NCBI GenBank assembly: GCA_028869995.1
Contig: JAGWQN010000113.1
Location: 1 to 60,437, forward strand
Source: Rhodospirillales bacterium
GTDB taxonomy: Bacteria; Pseudomonadota; Alphaproteobacteria; Acetobacterales; Acetobacteraceae
Length of the DNA: 60,437 nucleotides
Direction: 5' to 3'
Numbering within the stretch: the first letter of the stretch is position 1; each line of letters opens with the position of its first letter. Under the pieces are notes generated by a model, which saw only the letters and a program-made list of their open reading frames with translations, did no database searches and had not been told where the DNA came from. Shown in pieces: positions 1 through 6,918 of this stretch. The position numbers were made by a program, and so were the translations under genes.

Positions 1-1
1 C

Positions 2-235
2 AGCGAGTTCGACAGCGAAGCGGCCGTGGAAGAAACGCGCGGCGACTTCGCGATCGCGCAGTCCGCCGGCATCCGGGGATTTCCGACCCTTATCGCGGGC
101 GACCGCGACGACGATCAGTATGCGCTCGTCACCCACGGGTTCCAGCCAAGAGCGCGCATCCTCCCGGCTCTCGAACAATGGCTCGGCAAAGCCGCGGCAA
201 TGTCCTCCGCCGAGACCGGCCAGGCCTGTGCCTGA
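2..235 (+). CDS. DsbA/FrnE-family thioredoxin-fold protein, C-terminal part
   Basis: This is the last 77 residues of a protein cut by the left edge of the window; the frame is open from base 2. It contains the cis-proline loop GFPTLI, typical of DsbA-like oxidoreductases, followed by a C-terminal helix rich in Ala and Leu. The CxxC active site would lie upstream and cannot be seen, so redox activity cannot be judged. The gene ends 36 bases before a glutathione S-transferase on the same strand, which fits a thiol-linked gene set. Confidence 0.6.
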   Translation, partial: SEFDSEAAVEETRGDFAIAQSAGIRGFPTLIAGDRDDDQYALVTHGFQPRARILPALEQWLGKAAAMSSAETGQACA

Positions 236-271
236 CCGTGACTTCGCGTCGACCTGGTGAGGCAAGCGCTC

Positions 272-880
272 ATGAAGCTCTTTGACCTGAAGGCGGGCAT
301 GAATCCGCGCCGCGTCCGCATCTTTCTGGCCGAGAAAGGGATCGACATCCCGCGCGTCGAGGTCGACATGAAGGCCGGGGAGAATCGAAAGCAGGATTTC
401 CTGGCGATAAATCCCATGGGCACGATGCCTGTCCTGAAGCTGGATGATGGCACCCACCTCGCCGAATCCATTTCGATCTGTCGCTATTTCGAGGAATTGT
501 ATCCCGAGCCGCCTTTGTTCGGCACGTCGGCGCTGGATCGGGCCCGCATCGATATGTGGACGCGGCGCATGGAATACGAAATTGCCCGGCCGATTGTCGA
601 GGCATTCACCCATACCTCGCCCTTTTGGGCCGGCCGGCGACACCAAGTGCCGGCGGCCGGGGATCTGGCGCGTGACATGGCCAACACCGCGATGAGCTGG
701 CTCGACGGCGAGCTGTCGCGACGTCCTTTCATCGCCGGCGATAATTACACCATCGCCGACATCGTCGCCCAGTGCGCGTTCGTCCTTGGCCGGAACACCG
801 GGACGCCCATTCCGCCGGGGAGCCGGAATCTGCAACGGTGGTACCAGGACGTGACCCAGCGCCCGAGTGCGCGGGCATGA
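272..880 (+). CDS. Glutathione S-transferase family protein
   Basis: A 202-residue soluble protein of normal GST length. Residues 1-80 form the thioredoxin-like glutathione-binding half, with NPMGTMPVLKLDDG and the AESISICRYFEE segment that in the family contacts the gamma-glutamyl group. The rest is helical and includes the ADIVAQ region. ATG at 272 is preferred over a GTG at 257 because the fold begins MKLFDLKAG. The stop overlaps the next gene start by four bases (ATGA), so the two are probably co-translated. The substrate is unknown; the neighbouring SDR and HCCA-isomerase-like genes suggest aromatic or electrophile metabolism. Confidence 0.85.
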   Translation: MKLFDLKAGMNPRRVRIFLAEKGIDIPRVEVDMKAGENRKQDFLAINPMGTMPVLKLDDGTHLAESISICRYFEELYPEPPLFGTSALDRARIDMWTRRMEYEIARPIVEAFTHTSPFWAGRRHQVPAAGDLARDMANTAMSWLDGELSRRPFIAGDNYTIADIVAQCAFVLGRNTGTPIPPGSRNLQRWYQDVTQRPSARA

Positions 881-1623
881 CCACCGCACCGAAGCCTCCA
901 GCCTCGCGCGTCGGGGTCGTGGTCGGCGCCGGCGATGCGCTGGGCGGCGCCATCGCGCGCCGCTTCGCGCGGGATGGCTACGCGATGGCGATTGCTCGTC
1001 GCTCAGCGGACCGACTGGCGGGCCTGGCGGACCAGATCACCGCGCTGGGCGGCACCGCCCTCCCGCTCGCGGTCGACGCGCGCCGGGAAGAGCAGGTGAT
1101 CGGCATGTTCGCACGCGTCGTCGCCGAGCTCGGTCCGCCTGAGATGGTCGTCTTCAATGTTGGCGGCAACGTGAAATTCCCGATCCTGGAAATGACCGCG
1201 AAGAAATATTTCAAGACCTGGGAAATGGCCGCCCTGTCCGGGTTTCTGGTTGGACGCGAAGCGGCGCGCGTCATGCTCCCGCGCGGTAATGGCACGATCC
1301 TGTTCACAGGGGCGACCGCGAGCCTGCGGGGTGGCAGCGGCTTTGCCGCGTTTGCCGGAGGCAAGGCGGCGCTAAGGATGTTGGCGCAGAGCATGGCGCG
1401 CGAACTCGGCCCGCAAGGGTTGCACATCGCGCATGTCATCGTCGATGGCGGCATCGACACGGACTTCATGCGCGACCACTTCCCGGAGCGATATGCGCTG
1501 AAGGACCGGGATGGGATCATGAACCCGGAGCATATCGCCGAGACGTATTGGCATCTGCATGGTCAGCCGCGAGATGCCTGGACGCATGAGGTCGATCTGC
1601 GACCGTGGATCGAGAAATGGTAG
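877..1623 (+). CDS. SDR-family oxidoreductase-like protein with Phe at the catalytic Tyr position
   Basis: A 248-residue classical-size short-chain dehydrogenase. The nucleotide-binding glycine motif GAGDALG is near residues 17-23, and a VFNVGGN segment near 92-98 stands where NNAG usually lies. The catalytic YxxxK motif reads FAGGK (159-163): the lysine is kept but the tyrosine is phenylalanine. Normal tyrosine-based hydride transfer chemistry is therefore doubtful. It overlaps the GST gene by four bases. Related SDRs with Phe at this site are widespread, so this looks like a subfamily trait and not decay (recall of the family, not tested). Confidence 0.8.
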   Translation: MTTAPKPPASRVGVVVGAGDALGGAIARRFARDGYAMAIARRSADRLAGLADQITALGGTALPLAVDARREEQVIGMFARVVAELGPPEMVVFNVGGNVKFPILEMTAKKYFKTWEMAALSGFLVGREAARVMLPRGNGTILFTGATASLRGGSGFAAFAGGKAALRMLAQSMARELGPQGLHIAHVIVDGGIDTDFMRDHFPERYALKDRDGIMNPEHIAETYWHLHGQPRDAWTHEVDLRPWIEKW

Positions 1624-1793
1624 ATACACTATGGCCTTGCGCGACGGCGCGGGGGAACCAGCGACCTACCGCGTTTTATGACGGCGCTACGGACGCTTGT
1701 TTTAGCGAAGATCGCCCGGACGGACGAGTGAACATGGGCGTTGGGCGCTCGCCGCACTCAAGTCATTTTGCTGAAAGGTAAGGGTAGTCAGTC

Positions 1794-2450
1794 GTGAGCG
1801 ATCCCATAATTCTTTTTTGGTCATTCCGTAGCCCATACTCCTACATTGCGCTGCCGCGCGTAATCGCGCTGTCCGAGCGGTTCGACGCGCCGATTGAGAT
1901 GCGCATCGTTCATCCGGCAGCTCTGCGAAATCCGGACTACTTTCGGCGCATGAACCCTCTGGCACGGCCGTATTTCATGCTGGACAGCGCGCGTGCCGCC
2001 GCCTTCCAGGGGATGCCGTTCCGGCGCCCGATCCCCGATCCGATCGCACAGGATCCGGTTACTCTGGCGTTTTCGGCCGAGCAGCCTCTGGCTCGCCGGC
2101 TTGGGCGGCTAGGTGTGGCCGCGGCGCAGCGTGGCCGGGCGGTGCCATTTTGCCTTGAGGTTTCTCGTCTGCTCTGGGACGGGCAAGTGGAGGGATGGCA
2201 CCAAGGCGATCATCTGACCCGTGCGGCCGCACGAGCGGGGCTCGATCTTGGCGAGATGGAAGCTGCTATCGCTGCTGACCCGGACGCACATGAAGAAGCA
2301 CTCGCGCAGAACGACCGCGCCCTGCGCGAGGCGGGTCATTGGGGCGTACCCACCATGGTCTATCGGGGAGAACCATTCTTCGGGCAGGACCGGATCGATG
2401 TCCTGGCTTGGCGCCTTGATGGATCCCCTGATGGCGAACCAGAACGCTAA
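1794..2450 (+). CDS. 2-hydroxychromene-2-carboxylate isomerase family protein (DsbA/GST-kappa-like)
   Basis: A 218-residue protein with a GTG start at 1794. The N-terminus, ILFWSFRSPYSYIALPR, is the signature of the HCCA isomerase / GST-kappa branch, in which a Ser replaces the redox cysteines and binds glutathione. A cis-proline loop, HWGVPTMVYRGEPFFGQDRID, lies near the C-terminus. Enzymes of this family carry out glutathione-dependent isomerisations in naphthalene-type ring degradation, but the family is broad and the substrate here cannot be named. A 170-base gap separates it from the SDR gene, so it may have its own promoter. Confidence 0.8.
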   Translation: MSDPIILFWSFRSPYSYIALPRVIALSERFDAPIEMRIVHPAALRNPDYFRRMNPLARPYFMLDSARAAAFQGMPFRRPIPDPIAQDPVTLAFSAEQPLARRLGRLGVAAAQRGRAVPFCLEVSRLLWDGQVEGWHQGDHLTRAAARAGLDLGEMEAAIAADPDAHEEALAQNDRALREAGHWGVPTMVYRGEPFFGQDRIDVLAWRLDGSPDGEPER

Positions 2451-2979
2451 CCCGATCACCATTCGGCTTACCGAGCGGTCCGAGCGTCTGCAGCATGACA
2501 GATTAGATCCGGACACAGACGTTGCTGTCTCCTTCCTCAGCCGTCGCTGGCAGCCGGTATCAGTGCAACAGGGGGCGGCCAGTAGGCAGGTCCGTCAGCA
2601 TCTGTCTGCGCGCCCGGAAGCAAGAAAGCACCGCCTCATGGATCTCGTGCTCGGCGATCCGGGTCTAGACTCTGTGGTCGACGTTTGGTCCACGCCCGGT
2701 CGTTTCAAGTCGACGGTCAAGCGGACATCCCTCGAGACCGTTGGACACGAGTTGGCGACCTCTCGGAAGGCGATCAGGTTGATCGCGGTCGCCCCAGGCA
2801 GGATCAGCTCACGAATCGAGGGAGTCGAGGGCGATGCTTGACTTGGGTGCTGTTAGAGCCAACCGCACCATCCCTCGATAGCGTGCCTCGCCAATTCAAA
2901 CCAGCCATTTGCTCGAGTTCTTTGCGGACGCCGCCATCACGGATGGCCCCGCGCTCAACGTCGCACGGGACCTGCGAAT
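2451..2979. other. Gene-poor 529-base stretch inside the putative element
   Basis: No frame here gives a protein I recognise. The plus-strand open frame ending at 2841 starts inside the isomerase gene, has no convincing ribosome site and encodes a basic low-complexity protein without a family match. Base composition is less GC-biased than in the chromosome to the right of 5600, which fits acquired DNA. I see no tRNA, no perfect inverted repeats of insertion-sequence size and no recognisable transposase. Confidence 0.4.
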
Positions 2980-3384
2980 TCAGCCGCCGCGAAACGGGTT
3001 CGAGATGCGGAGCCGGTTTTCGATGACCAGACCGTCGTGCATGTCTTCCGACCATAGCGTGTCGCAATCGGCCTGAAGCGCCGAGGCCGCGATCATCGCG
3101 TCGTAAATCGAGAGGCCATATCGCTCGGCGATCGCCAATCCCAGGTCATGACCGTCCGCGGTCATCGGCTCCACCGCCAGAAGGGCGCGCACCGTCGAGA
3201 GAAAGGCGTGAGTCTCTGGCCAAGACAGACCCATCTTGCGGCGCGACACGTTGGCGAGCTCGTTCAGCACCTGCACGCTGATCGTCCCGCCCGCGGCGGC
3301 GATCCGCTCGGCGCGGTCGGCCTTCGCAGGATCGCCGGAGGCGAGATAGACGAGGACGTTCGTGTCGATGAAGCTACCGGGCAT
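2980..3384 (-). CDS. vapC: VapC-family PIN-domain ribonuclease toxin
   Basis: A 134-residue PIN-domain protein. Metal-binding acidic residues are in the usual places: D7 in FIDTNVLVY, E42 in LNELANV, D95 in LSIYDAMIAASAL and D114/D117 in WSEDMHDG. VapC toxins cleave RNA, often tRNA or rRNA, with Mg2+. The gene overlaps the upstream antitoxin gene by 11 bases, the standard arrangement that couples translation. All active-site acids are kept, so the toxin is probably functional; its RNA target is unknown. Confidence 0.9.
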   Translation of the reverse strand: MPGSFIDTNVLVYLASGDPAKADRAERIAAAGGTISVQVLNELANVSRRKMGLSWPETHAFLSTVRALLAVEPMTADGHDLGLAIAERYGLSIYDAMIAASALQADCDTLWSEDMHDGLVIENRLRISNPFRGG

Positions 3385-3604
3385 TCGCCTCGTCCCGGTC
3401 GAACTTCCAATCCGCGGGCAGTCGTCCGCGGAAGGCGCGCAGGCGTTTCAAGAGATCCTCCGGACCCGGCTTGCGTGCGACCTCGAAGGCCCTGGGATCG
3501 GCGACATGGATTTCGATCTCATCGCCTTCCTTCAGCTCCAATGCGTCGACGACGGCCGCCGGCAGACGGACGGCCAGGCTGTTGCCCCACTTCGCGACCT
3601 GCAT
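3374..3604 (-). CDS. vapB: AbrB/MazE-type antitoxin of the VapBC pair
   Basis: A 76-residue protein. Residues 1-45 form a swapped-hairpin AbrB domain (VAKWGNSLAVRLP, then LKEGDEIEI), which binds DNA. The C-terminal tail, with KPGPEDLLKRLRAFRGRLP, is the likely segment that plugs the VapC active site. It lies immediately upstream of vapC and overlaps it. An inverted repeat 14 bases upstream of its start is a good candidate for autoregulation. Confidence 0.88.
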   Translation of the reverse strand: MQVAKWGNSLAVRLPAAVVDALELKEGDEIEIHVADPRAFEVARKPGPEDLLKRLRAFRGRLPADWKFDRDEANAR

Positions 3605-3617
3605 GGCGATGCTCCTA

Positions 3618-3643
3618 GATATACGTCTCTAGCAATGTATATC
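3618..3643 (-). promoter_or_regulatory. Inverted repeat, probable VapB operator
   Basis: GATATAC (3618-3624) and GTATATC (3637-3643) are perfect 7-base inverted arms separated by 12 bases, so the arm centres are about 19 bases apart, close to two helical turns. The repeat sits just upstream of vapB in AT-rich sequence that would also hold its promoter. AbrB-type antitoxins commonly bind such palindromes and repress their own operon; binding here is inferred from position. Confidence 0.55.
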
Positions 3644-3658
3644 CTCGACCCGGAGGGT

Positions 3659-5014
3659 TCAAGACGAGGCAAAGGCCGGGCGCAGATCGCTATCGCCCGC
3701 GGACGCCCGACGCGGATCCGCCGCCTCCGACGATGCGCGGCTGCGCGTGCGCCTGGGAGATGTCGGCCTTGAATCGCTCTTGCTCTCGCCGTCCAGCAGC
3801 TTGGCGATCTCCGCCGAGACCCGGTCTGCGGCGACGGCGAGGGCGGCGTCGAGATGAACGTATCCCTGTGTGACACCGCGCGCCGCATGCCCGAGCAATC
3901 CGGCGATCGTGAGCTCTGAAAAACTAAGATCTCCGGCCACACTCGCGAACGTGTGGCGGAGAACATGCGGGGCGACGCCTTTGAGAGCGGCTTTGGCGCA
4001 AACCCGATCGAGCACCCGAACGACACCGATGAAGTGCCCGTCACCAATATCGGATGGAAACACATACGGGGATTTCTCATGGACAGGCTGGCTCTCGATG
4101 CAATCGATCGCCGCTCCGCCGATTACTCGGATTTGCTCTCCACTCTTGGTGTCGGGGAAGTGAATCGCGCGATCGTGCGGCTTGAACCACGCACGCTCGA
4201 GACCGAGCACCTCCATGCGCCGAAAGCCAGTGAGCAGCAGCAGCCGAATAGCGCCGAGCGCCGTCGGATGCTCGCCTGCGGCCAGCGCGTCGCGCATAAC
4301 CTCGCCCAGGCGCCGTAACTCGCTAGCGCTAAGCCTCCGTTTCATTTTGCGCACGGCAATTTGGCGAACACCAAGCGCGGGGTTCTTCTCGATGATGCCG
4401 AGGCGAGCCGCATGGCCGAGTAACGCTCGGAAAGTGCCGATGGTCCGGCCTGCGACACCGGAGCCACCCTTGGATTGGCCACCACGGCCCTTTGCTCTCT
4501 TTCCGCGCGCCGACTTGCCGGCGGCGATGTCGGCCTGCATCTGCTCGATGTCGCGCAGCGTCAGATTGCTGACAAGGCGTGGCCCAAGCAGCGGCTTGAT
4601 GTGAATCTCGATTCGACTGCGGTCCATCGCAACGCTGGACGCTTTTATGGGGCGCCGATTGCGGCCAAGCAGCCGCCCGGATCCTGCTTCGTCGAGATAC
4701 CAGTCGCAGACCTCTGCAACTGTAAGGCCTTGCCGGATCGCGTGTCGCTCGGCGGATGGATCACCCCCACTTGCGACCTCAGCAAGCTTCTTCTGTGCCG
4801 CAATGCGCGCCAGCTCGGGCGTCAGGGCGCCACATTGGCCTAGGACGAGCCTCCGAGTGCGGCCTTCGATGTTCCGATATTGGATGATGAACGTCTTGGC
4901 GCCCGACGGTTTGACGCGGACGCCAAAGCCTCGAAGCTCGCCGTCCCAGGCAAATACATCCTTCTTAGGTTGCGATTTGAGGGCGTCGATGAGGCGTTTG
5001 GTGAGCTTTCCCAT
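3659..5014 (-). CDS. Tyrosine-family integrase with N-terminal DUF4102 arm-binding domain
   Basis: A 451-residue site-specific recombinase. Residues 1-90 are the DUF4102 arm-binding domain, the middle is the core-binding domain, and the C-terminal half is catalytic: R265 in LLTGFRRMEVLGL, K290, H350 and R353 in HVLRHTF, H376 in LLGHAARG and the nucleophile Y385 in GYVH. ATG at 5014 is chosen over an upstream in-frame start because AGGAGG lies 11 bases before it. The last 50 residues are a basic Ser/Arg tail. It sits about 500 bases from a tRNA-Gly fragment, the expected place for an element integrase. Confidence 0.93.
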   Translation of the reverse strand: MGKLTKRLIDALKSQPKKDVFAWDGELRGFGVRVKPSGAKTFIIQYRNIEGRTRRLVLGQCGALTPELARIAAQKKLAEVASGGDPSAERHAIRQGLTVAEVCDWYLDEAGSGRLLGRNRRPIKASSVAMDRSRIEIHIKPLLGPRLVSNLTLRDIEQMQADIAAGKSARGKRAKGRGGQSKGGSGVAGRTIGTFRALLGHAARLGIIEKNPALGVRQIAVRKMKRRLSASELRRLGEVMRDALAAGEHPTALGAIRLLLLTGFRRMEVLGLERAWFKPHDRAIHFPDTKSGEQIRVIGGAAIDCIESQPVHEKSPYVFPSDIGDGHFIGVVRVLDRVCAKAALKGVAPHVLRHTFASVAGDLSFSELTIAGLLGHAARGVTQGYVHLDAALAVAADRVSAEIAKLLDGESKSDSRPTSPRRTRSRASSEAADPRRASAGDSDLRPAFASS

Positions 5015-5054
5015 TGTGCCTTTAACCTCCTGTTTCAGCTGCAAAAACTAAGAA

Positions 5055-5106
5055 TTTGCTTCCCAAGAGCTTGAACACACGGTCGGGGAAGCACGGGGGA
5101 AGCAAA
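5055..5106. repeat. Integrase-proximal repeat cluster (copy 1)
   Basis: A 24-base unit at 5083-5106 is itself a doublet of GGGGAAGC-type motifs and ends in GGGGGAAGCAAA. An inverted partial copy, TTTGCTTCCC, lies at 5055-5064. The unit recurs at 5368-5391 with one mismatch. It lies just upstream of the integrase start, where arm-type binding sites for DUF4102 integrases would be expected. Confidence 0.6.
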
Positions 5107-5341
5107 TCGAGCTGTCGAAAGGGGCGGAAAACGTTGCCATCCGGCATGAACGCGCGCGTCGCACGAAAAAAGCGCCCATCTTGCGCGACTTAGATGTGCG
5201 CAAGCCATTGTTAAATCTGATATTTCTAGGGATAGAAGCATATGTTCGGGTCGAGAGTTCGACGGTCTAGCCCCGCTGCCCATCCTGAATCGAGCTTCAG
5301 GGCGTTTTAACCATCTGTTTTCACTAGAAGATTTGCCAATC

Positions 5342-5391
5342 TGCTTCCCCGAAGGCCCTGCCAGATCTCGGGGAAGCTCGGGGGAAGCAAA
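5342..5391. repeat. att-proximal repeat cluster (copy 2)
   Basis: A 24-base unit at 5368-5391 matches the unit at 5083-5106 at 23 of 24 positions. As in copy 1, a shorter inverted copy (TGCTTCCCCGA, 5342-5352) lies 15 bases to its left. The same inverted-plus-direct layout thus occurs twice, once beside the integrase gene and once beside the tRNA fragment. This is the geometry expected for paired recombinase or excisionase arm sites; the function is inferred. Confidence 0.6.
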
Positions 5392-5521
5392 AAAAGGCGT
5401 TTCGCAGGGTACGACGAGGATACCCAGGGCATGGACGCCCGCAAGAAAAGTCTTTTTATATGAAGGCGTTAGAGGGGTCTTGGATAGAAAAAGATGCTGT
5501 CGGAAAAATGGGCTGGGCCGA

Positions 5522-5566
5522 TTGCCAAGGTTGGGGTCGAGGGTTCGAATCCCTTCGCCCGCTCCA
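5522..5566 (+). other. 3' fragment of tRNA-Gly(GCC); element attachment site (attR)
   Basis: The 45 bases read as an anticodon loop TTGCCAA (anticodon GCC at 5524-5526), the 3' anticodon strand GGTTG, variable loop GGGTC, T arm GAGGG-TTCGAAT-CCCTT, acceptor strand CGCCCGC, discriminator T and CCA. T73 and the GCC anticodon identify tRNA-Gly. No D arm or 5' acceptor strand (GCGGGCG expected) lies upstream, so this is not a functional tRNA. It is the direct-repeat core left when an element integrates in a tRNA gene. Confidence 0.8.
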
Positions 5567-5650
5567 GAATCCTTCCAGCTGATGTCGTGAGGAACGCCAC
5601 CGCCATTCCGGAGGGCTTGGGGCGTGGCGTGACCGGCGGCGGCCCTGGCC

Positions 5651-5664
5651 TTGATCGGAATCAA
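5651..5664. promoter_or_regulatory. FNR/FixK-type box upstream of the efflux operon
   Basis: TTGATCGGAATCAA is a perfect TTGAT-N4-ATCAA dyad, the consensus bound by FNR, Anr and FixK regulators. It lies 208 bases before the HlyD start in the otherwise gene-free interval 5567-5871, in which I see nothing else. Its distance leaves room for a leader. Oxygen-responsive control of the operon is an inference. Confidence 0.5.
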
Positions 5665-5871
5665 GGCGGTCCCGGGCGGGCGCGGGCACAGTGGTTTGCG
5701 ATCAGGGCGGGTGTTCCTGCAGTGCGATGCAATGTGGCTTGCCAGAGCGGTCCGGCGCTCCGATCCCGGCCATCGGTGCGGGCGACCGGCCGGCGAGCGG
5801 TCTTTCCTCCAGGTGCGGGCCTTCGCTGCACCGGCGCTTGCGGCATCGCCGCCGGCCGCCGCCGCTGAGCG

Positions 5872-6918
5872 ATGTCAACGAAGGCCCGCCTGATCGCCGC
5901 CGTTCTGCTGCTGATCGCTCTTGCCGCAGGCGGCTGGCTTTACCTGCGCCGGGCAGCCATGCTGCGCGGACCGGTGCTGACACTCTATGGCGATGTCGAC
6001 ATCCGCGAAGTCCAGCCGGCGTTCAACGCGAGCGGCCACATCATTTCGATGATGGTGCAGGAAGGTGCCGTCGTGCATCGCGGGGAGCTGCTCGCGCGGC
6101 TCGACGACACGCGTTACGCGGCGGCGCTCGCCCAGGCGAAAGCCACCGCCCAGAGCCTGAAGGCGACGCTCGACAAATTGCTGGCCGGCACCCGTCCCGA
6201 GGAGATCGCGCAGGCGAAGGCCGCGATGGATGCGCTGGGCATCGTCTACCGCAACGACGAAGTCACCTATCGCCGCTACGCGACGCTTGCTCTCACGCAT
6301 GCGGCGACCCTGCAGCAACGCGACGATGCGAGGGCGGCCTTCGAATCGGCGCGCGAGCAATACGCGTCGGCACGGCAAGTCTATATCCTGGCCGTGAAGG
6401 GCCCCCGCCGGGAGGATATCGACGCGGCACGTGCGGCCTATGAAGCGGCCACGGCGGCGGTGGCGCTGGCGCAGCGCGAGGAGGACGATACCCGGCTCTA
6501 CGCGCCCGACGAAGGGGTCATCGAGGATCGAATCCTCGAACCCGGCGACATGGCCTCGCCATCCGCGCCGGTCTTCACCATGGCACTGACGAGCCCGCTC
6601 TGGGTCCGGGCCTACGTGCCCGAGAGCGACCTCGGACGCATCCGTTACGGCATGGCAGCGACGGTGACGACGGACAGCGCCCCGAACACGCTCTATCACG
6701 GCTGGGTCGGCTATCTCTCGCCGACCGCGGAGTTCACCCCCAAGACGGTGGAAACGCCCGGTCTGCGCACGGCGCTGGTCTATCAGATGCGCATCTATCT
6801 CTGCGATCCGCGCGGACAGCTGCGGCTGGGCATGCCGGCGACGGTGCGCATCGACATGCAGCAGCCACCGCCGTCAGCCCACCCTGGGTGTGGTCCCGAC
6901 CATGGCGCCGGCGGCTGA
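5872..6918 (+). CDS. HlyD-family periplasmic adaptor of an ABC efflux system (YbhG-like)
   Basis: A 348-residue membrane-fusion protein. One N-terminal membrane anchor (about residues 7-26) is followed by a lipoyl half (VQPAFNASGHIISMMVQEGAVVHRGELLARLD), a long Ala/Gln-rich coiled-coil hairpin (about 80-200), the second lipoyl half (TRLYAPDEGVIEDRILEPGDM) and a beta-barrel. Such adaptors bridge an inner-membrane ABC transporter to an outer-membrane channel. Gene order adaptor, double ATPase, permease, permease matches E. coli ybhGFSR. Its end overlaps the next start by 17 bases. No outer-membrane channel gene is adjacent. Confidence 0.85.
   Translation: MSTKARLIAAVLLLIALAAGGWLYLRRAAMLRGPVLTLYGDVDIREVQPAFNASGHIISMMVQEGAVVHRGELLARLDDTRYAAALAQAKATAQSLKATLDKLLAGTRPEEIAQAKAAMDALGIVYRNDEVTYRRYATLALTHAATLQQRDDARAAFESAREQYASARQVYILAVKGPRREDIDAARAAYEAATAAVALAQREEDDTRLYAPDEGVIEDRILEPGDMASPSAPVFTMALTSPLWVRAYVPESDLGRIRYGMAATVTTDSAPNTLYHGWVGYLSPTAEFTPKTVETPGLRTALVYQMRIYLCDPRGQLRLGMPATVRIDMQQPPPSAHPGCGPDHGAGG

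Larger units (their letters stand above)
1..5566. mobile_element. Right-hand part of an integrative element inserted at tRNA-Gly(GCC)
   Basis: The stretch carries a tyrosine integrase (3659-5014), a vapBC pair and a small catabolic gene set, and it ends at a 45-base copy of the 3' part of tRNA-Gly(GCC). When an element integrates into the 3' half of a plus-strand tRNA gene, the intact tRNA is kept at the left end and the truncated copy lies at the right end. The element must therefore lie left of 5566, with its other end and the intact tRNA outside this window. How far left it reaches, and whether the catabolic genes belong to it, is inference. Confidence 0.6.

Noticed and set aside
2221-2841. 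206-residue plus-strand open frame after the isomerase
   Set aside because: It begins inside the isomerase gene, has no ribosome site and no recognisable domain; its composition is like random GC-rich translation.
5450-5566. A complete tRNA-Gly gene
   Set aside because: The T arm, acceptor 3' strand and anticodon loop are present, but no 5' acceptor strand or D arm can be found upstream, so only a fragment is called.
5035-5664. Minus-strand 209-residue open frame containing GEGIRTLDPNLGN
   Set aside because: This text is the well-known spurious translation across the antisense of a tRNA 3' end, here the tRNA-Gly fragment. It also spans non-coding repeats and lacks a ribosome site.
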